A stretch of DNA of 64,000 bases, from positions 3,504,620-3,568,619 of the forward strand of contig CM055097.1 of the NCBI GenBank assembly GCA_029204225.1, in the 5' to 3' direction. Below, piece after piece: positions 45,954-58,150 of this stretch; positions within the stretch are counted from its first letter, which is position 1; every line of letters starts with the position of its first letter. This DNA is from Diphasiastrum complanatum (taxonomy: Eukaryota; Streptophyta; Lycopodiopsida; Lycopodiales; Lycopodiaceae). Under the pieces are notes generated by a model, which worked only from the letters and a program-made list of their open reading frames with translations, was not told the origin of the DNA and did not search any database. A program made the position numbers and the translations under genes.

Positions 45954-46594
45954 TGATCATAGTTATTTGATTGATAAGTTAAAAGTCATAAAAGGACTTT
46001 AGGCTTTTTTGCAAGACTTTTAATGTCGCGGGGCCTAAATGTCAAGATAGTGAATAAAGTTGGGTTTCCCTCCAATTTTGATGGTTCCCACACTTTTTTA
46101 AAATTTGAATAAAAAGAGAGACAAGACTGGACCAATAGGATTCAGAGGCCAGGGTTCTCCTCTCTACGAGTTGCTCCTCATATTCATTTCCTCATTTCAA
46201 TAAAGCAGATTGGTTCTCTTCAGAAATGGATTGATGAATGTCCTTGCTCTCTATCACTTTTCCTCCATCTCTCATGCTTATTTGGATTTTGCTAATTGTT
46301 GGATTTGAGTGTTATTGGGATTGTATGTTATTATACTTTTTATGAGAGAGACATGGAGAGAGAGAAAGAGTAAGCTATCTCTGTTGTGGATGTGTAGTGT
46401 TAAGGGATGTGTAGTGTTAATGAGTAGGGTTAATGGATGTAGAGTTAGATTTAGATCTTCCATTCATGTTAAAATCTGAACTAAACTATCACTCTCATGG
46501 GAACGAACCTACGCGTGACAACTAACTCCGTCTCTATGATGCTAGATTCACTAGATCTTGGATTCAGGTTAGGCAAGGAAAGAAACCCACTACA
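45954..46594 (+). mobile_element. Gypsy-1 3' LTR (641 bp)
   Basis: Counterpart of 38314-38950, ending CCCACTACA at 46594, right where the Copia-4 LTR sequence begins. Confidence 0.85.
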
Positions 46595-47744
<1,150 letters not shown>

Positions 47745-50621
47745 TGGTATCAGAGTTGTTTCACTACTTCTTTATCTGATTCCAATATGATATCAGAGCA
47801 AAAGCTCTAATACTTCATATCTTTCACAATATCAAATTGATATCATACTCTTCAGTTCTTTTCAACCTTTCAGAATCAGAGAATTGATTTCTTATTGTTG
47901 GCATTACCACATCTTAGCATCATCGATACAATCGACAGACTAAGTTCCAGATGGATTCTCAAAGTAAAGTCGGTCTTATCACAGACAAGCTGAATGGACC
48001 CAATTATTATTTGTGAAAATTTAAGATGAAGACCTTGCTAATTGCCAGCAAATATTGGGATGTTGTTACAGGAAAAGAAATAAAACCTGAAAACGACGTG
48101 GAAATCGAAGGACGATAAAGCTTTCATGTTTATTATCCTCAATATATCAGATACACAGTTTGGACAAATAGTTGAAGCTAAAACGTCAAGAGACGTTAGG
48201 GACAATTTAAACTCACTATATGACGTGAGGGACGTAACTACTAACTTACATCTACGAAGGAAATTCTTCACATTCAAAATGTCTACTGGTGATTCTCTTC
48301 AGAGTCACATTAGCCAGTTTAAGAATCTCTTGCAACAGATGGTCGTTGTCGGATCAGTCATAGACGATCAAGACGCAATTATGACATTGCTTTCAAGCTT
48401 GCCCTCTACATATGAGAACTGGGTGATGATCATATCGACACACTCAGATTTTACTCTTACTAGAGTTATCACTATGTTGCTGGAAGAAAACAATAGAAGA
48501 AGTCAAGACACTTTGTCTACTTCCTCCTCTCAACCTCTATTTGTCAACAAAGGCTTGAAGCGACAGAAGCAGAAAAGCTCCAAGAAGGCTGCAATGAATC
48601 GGAAACAGACTCAAGGTCAAGAACAATCGTCGAATCCACAATCGAAGAAGATGATGTTTTGCAGGTATTGCAAGCGCAATAACCATGAGATCAAGGATTG
48701 CCGAATTCTCCAAGCGAAGAATTCAGCCAAGCAACCTGATCAACAAGCAAACACAGTCTCATCATCTCCCCAGGTCGAAGTGGACGAAGGTGCATTCATG
48801 GTCAAAGATCAAAACACATTTTTGGATGATTCATGGTTTCCGGATTTTGGAGCAACTCAACTTTATGACCAATCAAAGTGAGATCTCCAACTCCTACACC
48901 CTTACAGCACGAAAAAATTTGTTCATCTTGGTGACAATAGTACTCACACTATTGAAGGTAAAGGTACTATAAGATTGCGATTCCAGCATGACCAATTAAA
49001 TTACTATCAAAGGTTTTATATGTTCCTAAACTCTTTACAAATCTGTTATCACTGAGTAGAATTACAGACTTAGGTCATAAGGTAGAATTTGAATCTGATC
49101 AATGCAGAATTATTGATAGGAGTGATAAGATCCTTGCAAGAGACAAGGTTACTTATATAAATTGGCACACTGTTATTCTGAGTCTAGTCAAGCCTTGAAA
49201 ATCTCTGTTCTAGTCAATAAAACATTATTATGACATCATTGCTTAGGACACGTGAATCATGCATCTATTTTGAATATGACCAACCAATCCATGGTCCTTG
49301 ATCTCGACTATCCTTCTGGTAAGGTCGATCTCCCTGTTTGGCATAGCTGCATTTTTGGAAAGCAGGCTAGGTTTTCTTTTAGATCAAACCATATGAAAAG
49401 ATCTGTTAGATGTTGTTCATACAGATATATGTGGACCTATGCAACCTCCTTCATTGCTAGATGCAAAATACTTCATTACCTTTATTGATGAATTCTCCAG
49501 AAGAACAGTTGTTTATTTCATTAAACAAAAAATCAGAGGCTTTCATCAAATCCAGACAATTCAAAGAGCATGCTGAGAATAAAACTGGCAGACGAATCAA
49601 AGCACTGAGGTCAGATAACGGGGGAGAATGCATCTCCAACGAATCAAGGACAACTACCTTAACAACCATATTGAACAACAATACATCACTTCCTATTCGC
49701 CTCAGTCAAATGGTCTTGTTGAGAGAAAGAACAAAACTTTAGTTGAATCGGCAAAGTGCATGTTATCACATGCGACACTTCTGAAGTCCTTCTGGGCTGA
49801 AGCTGTTTCAACAACAACCTAAATTCAAAATATATGTTCTACTAAATGCCTCTCAAACAAAACACCATTCGAAGTTTGGACATATACCAAACCTTCTTTA
49901 TCAAACTTACGAGTTTTTGGATGTACTGATTTTGCGTAGATACCTTGTGATCTCAGGAAGAAGCTCGACTTCCAGAGTATCAAGTGTGTTTTCATCAGCT
50001 ACACTACTTCAGATCAAGCCTACAAGTTGTACCAATGGAATCAGGACTCAAATTGTCAAAGGACCAGTGTCTCCAAACAATTCATGAGAAGCAGCAAATG
50101 CGTGAGTATCCTTACCATTATACTATAGGATCTCTTATGTATGCCATGAACTATACCAGGCCAGACATAGCTTCTGCAGTCAGCTCTCTCAGTCAGTTTA
50201 TGACTAATCCTGGTATAATACTGTTGGAAGGCTCTTATCAGAGTCATGAGATATCTTTGAGCTACTATAGACTTTTGCATTTGTTATGGAGCAGCCGGCA
50301 ACAACAAACTCAATTTCCTCAATGGTTACACAGATGCGAGTTGGGCAAGAGATGTAGACACTCGTAAATCTACTTCCAGATTTACATTCTTCCTCAACAA
50401 TGGTCCAATTTCTTGGAACATTCGCAAGCAATCTTTGCTAGCTCTATCTTCCACTAAATCAGAGTATATTGCAGCCTCTCAAGCTACAAAGGAAGCAATT
50501 TGGTTGAGGAACTTACTCTCAGATATCGGTCTGAATCAATGTGCTCCGACGACATTATTTTGTGAGAATCAAAGTGCCATCGCTTTATCAGCCAACCCTA
50601 GATTTCATTCCAGGAGTTTTC
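47745..50621 (+). pseudogene. Copia-4 gag, protease, integrase and RNase H (RT deleted)
   Basis: gag begins at ATG 47951 (MDSQSKVGLITDKLNGPNYY) and has an in-frame stop where YLWKF is expected. After a frameshift it is open for 251 codons (48126-48881): UBN2 core FKMSTGDSLQSHISQFKNL, LLSSLPSTYENW, zinc knuckle CRYCKRNNHEIKDC (~48660) and protease start SWFPDFGATQ, in which the catalytic DSG reads DFG. Integrase pieces lie at 49240-49980 (RSDNGGECIS ~49612, NGLVERKNKT ~49705). RT is absent: the reading jumps at about 50035 to GLKLSKDQCLQ and SLMYAMNYTRPDIASAVSSL of the RNase H region. It ends at NPRFHSRSF (~50620), directly joined to mid-LTR sequence. Confidence 0.9.
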
Positions 50622-50830
50622 GATGCTTAATTGTTGGGCTACGTAATCACTATAGTACTGACATTTCAAAGTTAGTTACTATAAGTTCAAACGTGATTTC
50701 TATCACTATTGTCTTGTTTGAAATTGATAGGCATAGTCATGTATTGGAAAGATGCAGATAGTTCATTCCGCCATGCATGAAAGGGTTTCTTTTCGAGCTA
50801 GACCTATCTTCTGCATACCACTTTCCGACA
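50622..50830 (+). mobile_element. Copia-4 3' LTR (last ~210 bp only)
   Basis: It matches 47537-47744 at about 93% by eye, ending CCGACA. The first ~900 bp of the LTR and the purine tract are absent, so RNase H is fused to the middle of the LTR. Confidence 0.85.
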
Positions 50831-51045
50831 CCTTGGAGGGTATAAGATATATCCATAGGGCTCTCACTAGTGTGTGCTCGATTTTGGTGATTATAGCTAC
50901 ATGATGCTGGTGTGATCCCCCTCTCCTATTGTGATTGTATTGTCCATACCTTGGGGGCTAGACCCAATCGATCTTGATGTGGTTGGATTGGTTTATCCAC
51001 CATCTGATTCCCTCTGTATCCTTGGTTCAATTGCCCAGTCTTGGA
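50831..51045 (+). mobile_element. Gypsy-2 5' LTR fragment
   Basis: It matches 53189-53405 (CCTTGGAGGGTATAAG to GCCTAGTCTT) at roughly 83%. Its first ~50 bp are missing, because it starts exactly where the Copia-4 LTR ends. Confidence 0.75.
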
Positions 51046-51079
51046 TGGATGGCCAACCTATTTCAGCTTGCATAATGTC

Positions 51080-52950
51080 ATGAAGGAGAAATGAATTCTC
51101 TTATTAATGGAAGGTAAAACTTAGTGGAAGAAACTTCCCTTGAAACCGGGAACCTGGGTCAGATTCCTTGAAGAATTCTGGAAGGCCTTTGTTGTCATTG
51201 ACAACTCGGAGATGCATATTCATTTCATTAATTCTCGGATGGGCAACCATGAATTGGACACGTATGTCCAAGAATTCATCGATTTTTGGGCCCAAGGTGC
51301 TGCTTCTTGGTCTCAAGTTGGCTTAGTTGCAGTTCGTGTTCAAACGACCCCTATCAAAATGAGTGTAAGGGAAATTTTCTCCATACTTTGGAGGATGCTA
51401 TTCGTGTGGCGAAAGCCTATGACAGTAGGTGTTGTCACTTCATGAAAATGCGTGCATAGTCAAACTGTCCCGAAACCAAAGAATGATAAGCGTAAGAACA
51501 AAAAAAAGAAAATTGATGAATTGGATGCCATGGCTCACCAACAGAATAAGAACAAGAAGTCGGGTAATTAAAGACAAGGCATGCAAGTTGGCAATAAAAA
51601 AAAAAATTTGTTTCTTGTGTAATAAACCTGGGGCATCGAGGAAATGGGACCCAAAAAAGAAGAACATGCACAAGTCAGATATACTACTTAGACAAAAGAA
51701 ATTTTTGCAATGATCCATGCTCGGAAATAATGGAGACATTACCTGTATGGTAATAAGTTCATGGTGAACACAAATCATCAACCTTTGAAATACTTTTGTA
51801 ATCAAAATGATTTGAGAAGTCGTAAGGCCTGATGGGCAGAACACATGCAAGAATTTGACTTTGAAGTGCGGTATAATTACAGACCCACCAATCTCATGGC
51901 TGATGCACTTAGTTGAATTGGTGAAGTGAACGAAATTTCCTTCAATGAGATCAATACATATTTTTATCTCTCCCTGAGAGGTCTTTATGAGAAAGACCTG
52001 CGTTATGGACCAATTTGGAACAGAGTACTAGCAGACTCATTAAGCGAGACTAATTCACAAGGTGATCAATTTGGGAGAAAGGATAAAAAGAGTGCTGATA
52101 ACTTCTCTATCTGTAGTGGACTTTTGTTTAGGAAAGAGAAGATATACGTGTCCAATGATGATGCAATTAAAAAGAAAATTCGTTACAAATGTCATGACTC
52201 ACCTTGTGCGAGAAATATAGGCATACATTGTCTAGATTTAGTATAATGGGATTTTTATTGGCCAAAACTTAAACCCTTTGTGGAATCTTACATGGTCAAG
52301 TGCCTTAAGGTTGGTGGATTGTTGCATCCATTGAATATCCCTGATAAAAAATGGGTATTTTGATGGATTTTGTGGTTGGGTTACCGTAGATGAATAAACA
52401 AAATGATGCAATTGGGTAGTTATCGACCGTCTTACCAAATTGGCTATGCTTATTCCGGTAAATATCACCACGAAGGCTTCTAATTTATATTTGTTGAACT
52501 TCTATTTATACTTTATGGATTACCGAGTGACATTGTGAGCGATCATGATCCGAAGTTCAACAGTCACTTTTGGCAGCCGTATTTGCTAAGCTAGAGACAA
52601 CATTGTTCTTCTAATCATCCAAGACGGATGCAAATTACTAATCAAACGATGGAATAGATGCTATGAACATATGTTTCCTAATGGCAATCTCATTGGGAGA
52701 AGTATATGCCCTTGATTGAGTTTGTCTATCATAGTCCCTTGATTGAGTTTGTCTATCATAGTAGTAAGCATTCAGCTATGGGTTATAGCAAGTTTGTGCT
52801 TATTGTGAGAAATTGTCAACTAGCTACTTGGCTATTATTGGCAATTCGTAGGCCAAAGTTTGGAGTAAACTTAGAAAAATATTTATTTATGATAATAAGG
52901 TCCAAAAAAAGTAATTTTACTATTTTAGAAAGTTCTAGAAGGTTCTAAGG
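51080..52950 (+). pseudogene. Gypsy-2 gag, RNase H and integrase (protease and RT missing)
   Basis: gag piece: FLEEFWKAFVVIDNSEMHIH (51170-51240), then LDTYVQEFIDFW and a basic tract with CFLCNKPG (~51610). From about 51735 the RNase H C-terminal part reads FMVNTNHQPLKYFCNQNDL and EFDFEVRYNYRPTNLMADAL. The integrase follows: ICSGLLFRKEKIYVSNDD, a zinc-binding segment with HDSPCARNIGIH, DFYWPKLKPFVESY, then SDHDPKFNSHFW (~52535-52570) with a catalytic Asp. PLIEFVYHS is duplicated in frame. Several stops and shifts are present. The order is that of a chromovirus-like gypsy element; no chromodomain is seen. Confidence 0.8.
52709..52762 (+). repeat. 27-bp in-frame tandem duplication in Gypsy-2 integrase
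   Basis: Two exact copies encode PLIEFVYHS twice, in a place where gypsy integrases have it once. Confidence 0.9.
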
Positions 52951-53139
52951 ATGGATTTGGTCCTAATCCCTTTAAACTTGAGATACATTGAATCTAGTCA
53001 TTAAATAAATAGATTTTTGGCAAGTACTTGGAAACTACCAATTCAGGCAATATTTGGCAAGTTTTCAAATGACATTACTTTTGCTATGAATAGTTGTACC
53101 TGCATGGCTATACTTATCAAATGTTCTTTCTATCATTGT

Positions 53140-53405
53140 TGATGTGTCCAGTGAGGTGGCAAATTCACTACTAGTGGTGGATGGGCCTTGGAGGGTATAA
53201 GGTATACTGGCATAGGGCTCTCACTAGTGTATGCTTGATTTTAGTGTTTATAGCTATATATTTTTGGTGTGATCCTCCTCTCCTATTGTGATTGTATGGT
53301 TCATAGCTTGGGGGCTAGATCTGATCGACCTTGGTTTGGTTGGATTGGCTTATCCACCATCTAATTCCTTTTGTTTCCTTGGTTCAGTTGCCTAGTCTTT
53401 GATCC
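53140..53405 (+). mobile_element. Gypsy-2 3' LTR
   Basis: The start TGTGTCCAGTGAGG lies near 53143. The part from 53189 matches the 5' copy, and the first 50 bp match the inverted fragment near 35420. The right end was not found, because the 5' copy diverges there. Confidence 0.65.
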
Positions 53406-54140
53406 TTGGTGTAGGATTTGATATGAAGAGTCTCATTAAAGAGTCTCATGACAATTGACTATGGTTGTGATGATGAGTGTATTTACAAGTTTTGCATTTT
53501 GGGTTTTTCAATTTCCTCACACAAGTAAAATGTTACTTTTTTCTGTTTGTTGTATAAATGGGTAATAAAAACCAAGTGTTGTTGATAAAATGTGGCCTAG
53601 GGTCACTTGGTAAGGTTTACCTTTGTCACATGGAGGCCCCTTATTGTTTTGTAATATTCACTCTTAAGGTTTGTAACTACCTTTTTGAAGAGCTCATTTA
53701 TGTATAATGACTTTCAATTCGTCAAGGAATCATGGTCATGATAAAGCATGTTTAGGAAAGTTTCCATGCAAGGAGGACCAATTGCTATTGGAAATCACTA
53801 CCATAACATGTTAGAGGAGACAATCATTGTGGGGATTGTTTGGTGATTTGATAGCCAAGTCTCATGTTGAAGTGCTAATGGAAGTTTACCAAGAGGAGGT
53901 GAGTTTGTGTGCACCTAACCATAATTGTGATTTTCTCAAGACTTGGAAGACTCCACTCTTGTAGTTAAGCCTCCTATTATTTTTTTGCATGCTTCCTCTA
54001 TGTTAATGCTATATCCTCTCTAAATTGCAAACCGCCAGGTGCCAGTTACCCACTAGGAATCGACTCCACTCCAATAGCTCACCAATGGTTGATAGAAACC
54101 AAAAAGCAAATGACCTTTTGCTTCTTCAAGCTCCAAGCGT
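53405..54140. other. no gene recognised; probable internal DNA of a minus-strand copia
   Basis: AT-rich with no frames of interest. It lies on the internal side of the minus-strand primer site at 54142-54153. Confidence 0.35.
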
Positions 54141-54141
54141 A

Positions 54142-54950
54142 GCTTTGATACCATTGTAAAGCCCAATGTGATCACTTGGATAGGAGATAAGCATTTAAGA
54201 GAATGGGCTGCGGAAAGAATCACCCACAACTAATGGCTAAGGAATGGTTAGAGACCTCCAAATTGATCCGCGTATAAGATATTGTCGTAGTAAGAGCATA
54301 GAGAGAATGATTGATCGTCGATAATCAAAATATGTCAACATGGGAGGGGTGAGTGTGTAGTTATACTCGTGCAAACCCTAGCCTCTGTACAACATGTGGA
54401 TTCTCCTTCCAACATAATCCCTCTCCATGCATGGCTACAGTACCTAATATAGGCAATCATCCACAACCACTCTTGCATGAGACAATGTGTTAAACAAATA
54501 GAGACATAAGGCCTATTTTGATTAAGAGTTTCCCCACGATATAGACTAGGCCTAATACCCAACTATACACATTCAAAGACACAACAATATGGGACACCAC
54601 TCCCTCTCACTACCACTATGTCGAGTGCCTATAGAGAATTTAAAGTCCTCTCTAAACCATAAGAACAGACTATGTCATATTAGTTCCAATAGAGGAATTA
54701 ATACTATTGTAGGGGATTGATCATATGTTAGCATGGTTTTCCATTGCATGGCGGTGAGCATGGATCTATATTATGGATGCAAGATTCGTCTAATATCCTA
54801 GCCAATAATGTTCTATATTGGAGTTTGATGTATTGTGTTATGTTGGAGTAGTGCTCTTGAAATCTCAACTTTGTCAAAGTTTGTTAGTAGGGAAAAGCAG
54901 CATGATTAGAGTCCAGTAGACAACAACGCACACAATGAGCACATGTGGGT
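54142..54950 (-). mobile_element. minus-strand copia LTR end with primer site
   Basis: On the minus strand, GGGCTTTACA ends at 54155 and is followed by ATGGTATCAAAGC (54154-54142), a copia-type tRNA-Met primer site. The LTR would extend to higher coordinates; its start was not located. No pol is attached. Confidence 0.45.
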
Positions 54951-55980
54951 TGCACGTGGGATCCCATCCTGACTGCCTAGCCACCTGCCATCCCTTTGAC
55001 CCCAAAAGGGCTGGTACCTTAGGGACAAGGGAATGTTGTCTACTATGAGCTTATATGAAGGTGATTCTCCTGGCCCCAATGGTTTATATGACAATGCACT
55101 CTTCGGGTGCCTTAATGTAGACAACCACATTGTGCGTGGCTTGAATCCTCCAACAAATTTAACCTAATGTAAGAGAGGTCATTTTAGTGCATATTGCATT
55201 GAATCAAGCTCAACTTCTTTTGGAGGCTCAAATCCCATAGGTGATTTCATTACAATCTCACATAGCTTCTAAAATGTACAAAGCTACACAAAAAGATCAT
55301 CAAGCTCTAAAAACTCATTTGAGTTTGAAGGTCTATCCAGACCAAAATAATCAACGAACAATTCTTAGATCTCATAGTAGAAGGGCAATATTTGAATAGA
55401 ATGCCATTTCTGCAAATAGGTTTAAAGCTTGCAAAGAACTTGCATGAATCTCATACACAAGCCACACATACAATATCTTGCAACATGCAATAGTAGGTTA
55501 TTGAGGGAGAGTGTCTTATCATTCCAAAACCCCCTTAGGTAGGAATAAAAAAAATTATTGTTTAAATTGTTCTCCCAAGTGTATGAGCAACTTTTCACAA
55601 AACTAGTTGTAAACCATCTAGAAATGTACGACACCCACCACCATCTACCACCACTCTTATAGATATCATTAGAATGTCGTAAACTAAGTTGAGGAAGACA
55701 TTCACCTTACATCCCCTTATCTACGAATAATTGATATTGAGATATCAATGATGCATATGACTTGCAATGACTCATGTTATGAAAGCTACCAAACGTACCT
55801 ATACCACCATAACCATTAAACTGAAATCCGAATTGGGATGGAAACAAGCCAAAACCATATGAGACATGATATTTCGGATTTTATTATTGTGGTAGAAATA
55901 CAAGTTTTTGCCAAAAACTAAGGATGTTGATGAATCATCATGTTATGCAATTTAAAACAACATGTCTTTTTTCAAACGAA
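54950..55980. other. intergenic, no gene recognised
   Basis: Only short frames (54906-55130 and 55422-55634, both minus) without motifs. Confidence 0.4.
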
Positions 55981-56013
55981 GAAGATCTAGTGTCTACGTT
56001 AGATCTCATTTTG

Positions 56014-56240
56014 TGGAAGGCAAACGAAGACACAAAACACCAAACAATGGGAGAGCAAGTGTGTGGAATGCCAATACGAAACACATTCGTGGAAGGCAAG
56101 CAATACACTTTGCATCAAACAATGCTAATGTCATTTGGTGGAAGGCCACGTAAGACATATAGCATCCAAACAAAGGGGAGGTTATTTTGTGGAAGGCAAA
56201 TGAAAATATGTGGCATGAGCATCCAACAAGGTAGATGTAT
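56014..56240. repeat. degenerate ~50-bp tandem repeat
   Basis: GTGGAA(G/T)GC(C/A)A anchors occur at 56014, 56064, 56090, 56139 and 56190 (spacing 50, 26, 49, 51). Units share CA(T/C)CAAACAA(T/A)G further on. Both strands stay open across it (55924-56307 plus, 56006-56272 minus), but the products are only repeat translations. Confidence 0.7.
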
Positions 56241-56767
56241 GCCATTCTCAAGCAAGTACACACACCATCCAATCATTGGCAAAGAAAGATATGTGGTTAT
56301 GCTTTAGGACATGAGATATCAAAAACCTTGAAGTAACTTTTCAAGGATAATCTGTGGATTGCACCATAGAAGTGCCCGTGAAAAAGTTTTAGTCCAACTT
56401 TGTAGAAATTTTGTAACATTTTAGTAAGATGGAAGTTGTAATATGCTAGAATAGAACGTATAGAGCTGAAATTTTCACTCTAATAAAAATATCAATGATG
56501 TTCTATTGGAATGGAATTGTAATATACTAGAATAAAACCTATAAAAAATTTTATTTTTGATTTTTTATAAAAATTAGTGCTTTTTTCACATAAGAAAACC
56601 TACCAACTTTAAATTAAAAGGTGAAGTGCCATTATGTAAAGTATTCCTAATCTCAATTGGCGAGGCCCCGCTCTGATCCAGCAATTGAAAATTCTTGAAA
56701 ATTTGATCATTAAAAGTTTCAAGAATTTGCAATCCTTAGATGAGGATGACGCCTTTGTGGACAATAG

Positions 56768-56967
56768 GATGCTCTGCAATTTTTACGTGAAAATTTATGG
56801 CTTTCGCGGAGAAGTGAGATGCTCTCCAAATTTTATGTAAAACCTTATGGCTCTCGCGGAAAAATAAGATGCTCTCCAATTTTTATGTAAAACTTTATGG
56901 CTCTCGCGGAAAAATAAGATGCTCCCCAATTTCTATGCAAAACTTTTTTGACTCTCGGGGCCTTAGT
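56768..56967. repeat. 50-bp minisatellite, four copies
   Basis: Units begin GATGCTC at 56768, 56818, 56868 and 56918, exactly 50 bp apart. Each contains CCAATTTTTATGTAAAACTT-like sequence followed by TATGGCTCTCGCGGA. Copies 3 and 4 are nearly identical; the last degenerates at its right end. Confidence 0.9.
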
Positions 56968-56999
56968 GGGCACCTTTAGAATTGTGAATTTGCATTGCA

Positions 57000-57370
57000 T
57001 GTCACCCTTCAGCTGGAAGTTCCAGAAAAGGTGTGCCCTTCAACTTCCCGGGCGTCAATTTCAAGGGGTGCATAACCGTCAACGTCCCACATGCGGGCAT
57101 ATGGCCGGTGCAGTCGAGGGGTCGAGTACGACGCGGCGCATGGTCTCGTGCGAGGTTTCTTTGCGGCCAAAAATCGGGGGATACAACCGCGCGTGGAGAA
57201 ACGACGTTGTCGTCTCCCTCGCTCTCGCTTTCGGGCTCGTCCCAGCAGCGATGGAGACATCCTCCTGCCTGCCTGCCTGCCTGCCTGTTTTCTGCTGCTG
57301 CTGGCGGTGCCGTGCTTGCTCAAAGCAATCAGATTCCTGCTCTCATCTCCCACCATACATGTCTAAGCTC
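57000..57370 (+). promoter_or_regulatory. GC-rich promoter or 5' leader candidate of the kinase gene
   Basis: This is the most CpG-rich stretch of the window (CGACGCGGCGCATG near 57127), next to a CT-rich tract (CTCCCTCGCTCTCGCTTTCG, ~57213-57232) and a (CTGC)n run at 57264-57287. CpG richness and pyrimidine-rich core promoters are common for plant housekeeping genes. The distance to the start codon (58151) would imply a 5' UTR intron, for which no junction can be proven. All three plus frames are open here by composition only. Confidence 0.4.
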
Positions 57371-57562
57371 TTGCTGCTTTATGGCTCTCCCTGTCTCATG
57401 CTTTCTGCTGCTTTCTGCTTGTGTTTCAGCCACTCAAACAGATTCTGCAGAATATGACAATATATCTCGTGAGATAGTTTGTCTGCTCAACCGTTTCTGC
57501 TGGAATGTCCTGTATCTCTCGGGGATCGCGTTTAATATGCTTAGTTTCCGAATTTAGACGAG

Positions 57563-58058
57563 CAGCACAATTGTGCAGATTTTAATTCTAGTATTTAAGG
57601 AACGGAGTGTTGTTTGCTTGCTTGCATCAGTAGCACAAGTGTGAAATTTTTACTAATATTGAGGGAAAAAAAGTTTTATTAATATAGAGTGTTACAGAAA
57701 TGGAATGTAGCTGCTTGCTTAAAAAAGTAGCACAATTGTGAAGATTTAGTTATAGAGTATTACAGACACGGAGTGTAGCACAATAGAGTATATTTACTGA
57801 TAAGGAGTGTAGTTGTTTGCTTAGCTCAGTAGCACAATTGCGATGGTTTAAAAATAGAGTATTATAGATACGGAGTGTAGTTTCAGTAGCAAAATTGTGA
57901 AAATTTATAGAAACGGAGTGCAGCTGCTTGCTTAGATCAGCAGCACAATTGTGAAGATTTCAATGTGGCGTAGTACAGAAACGGAGTTTAGTTGCTTGCT
58001 AGGATTAGTATGAAGATTTGGACATAGAGTATTACAGACACGGCAGTGTAGTTGCTTG
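57563..58058 (+). repeat. ~60-70-bp degenerate tandem repeat, about eight units
   Basis: Each unit contains AGCACAATTGTGAAGATTT, then ATAGAGTATTACAGA, then (A/C)ACGGAGTGTAG, then TTGCTTGCTTAGATCAG, with losses in some units. CGGAGTGTAG-type cores recur at about 57603, 57768, 57808, 57870, 57915, 57980 and 58040. It ends less than 100 bp before the kinase start codon. Confidence 0.85.
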
Positions 58059-58150
58059 CAGTGGTGTATATTTTTTCGGAAAGGCTTGCTGGCCTTTTTG
58101 GCAGCTGTTCGTGTAACTGGAGTGTCAAAAGTCCAAACGCTCCTCGCTCG

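Larger units (their letters stand above)
38314..46594 (+). mobile_element. Gypsy-1: Ty3/gypsy element with both LTRs
   Basis: The 5' LTR is 38314-38950 and the 3' LTR 45954-46594. The primer site is at about 38954-38972. A long leader runs to 40190, followed by gag-protease (40196-42650), a linker and RT (to 44272), an LTR insertion (44273-44975) and integrase (44990-45868). RNase H is missing. The 5 bp outside the LTRs (CCCGA and CGGAT) do not match, and no clear purine tract precedes the 3' LTR. The boundaries are therefore set by the paired LTR ends only. Confidence 0.85.

Noticed and set aside
56948..57557. Overlapping plus-strand frames of 169, 174 and 91 codons, and a minus frame of 115
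   Set aside because: All frames stay open together because the DNA is GC-rich and CTGC-repetitive. Products have no domain, and the region looks like promoter or 5' leader.
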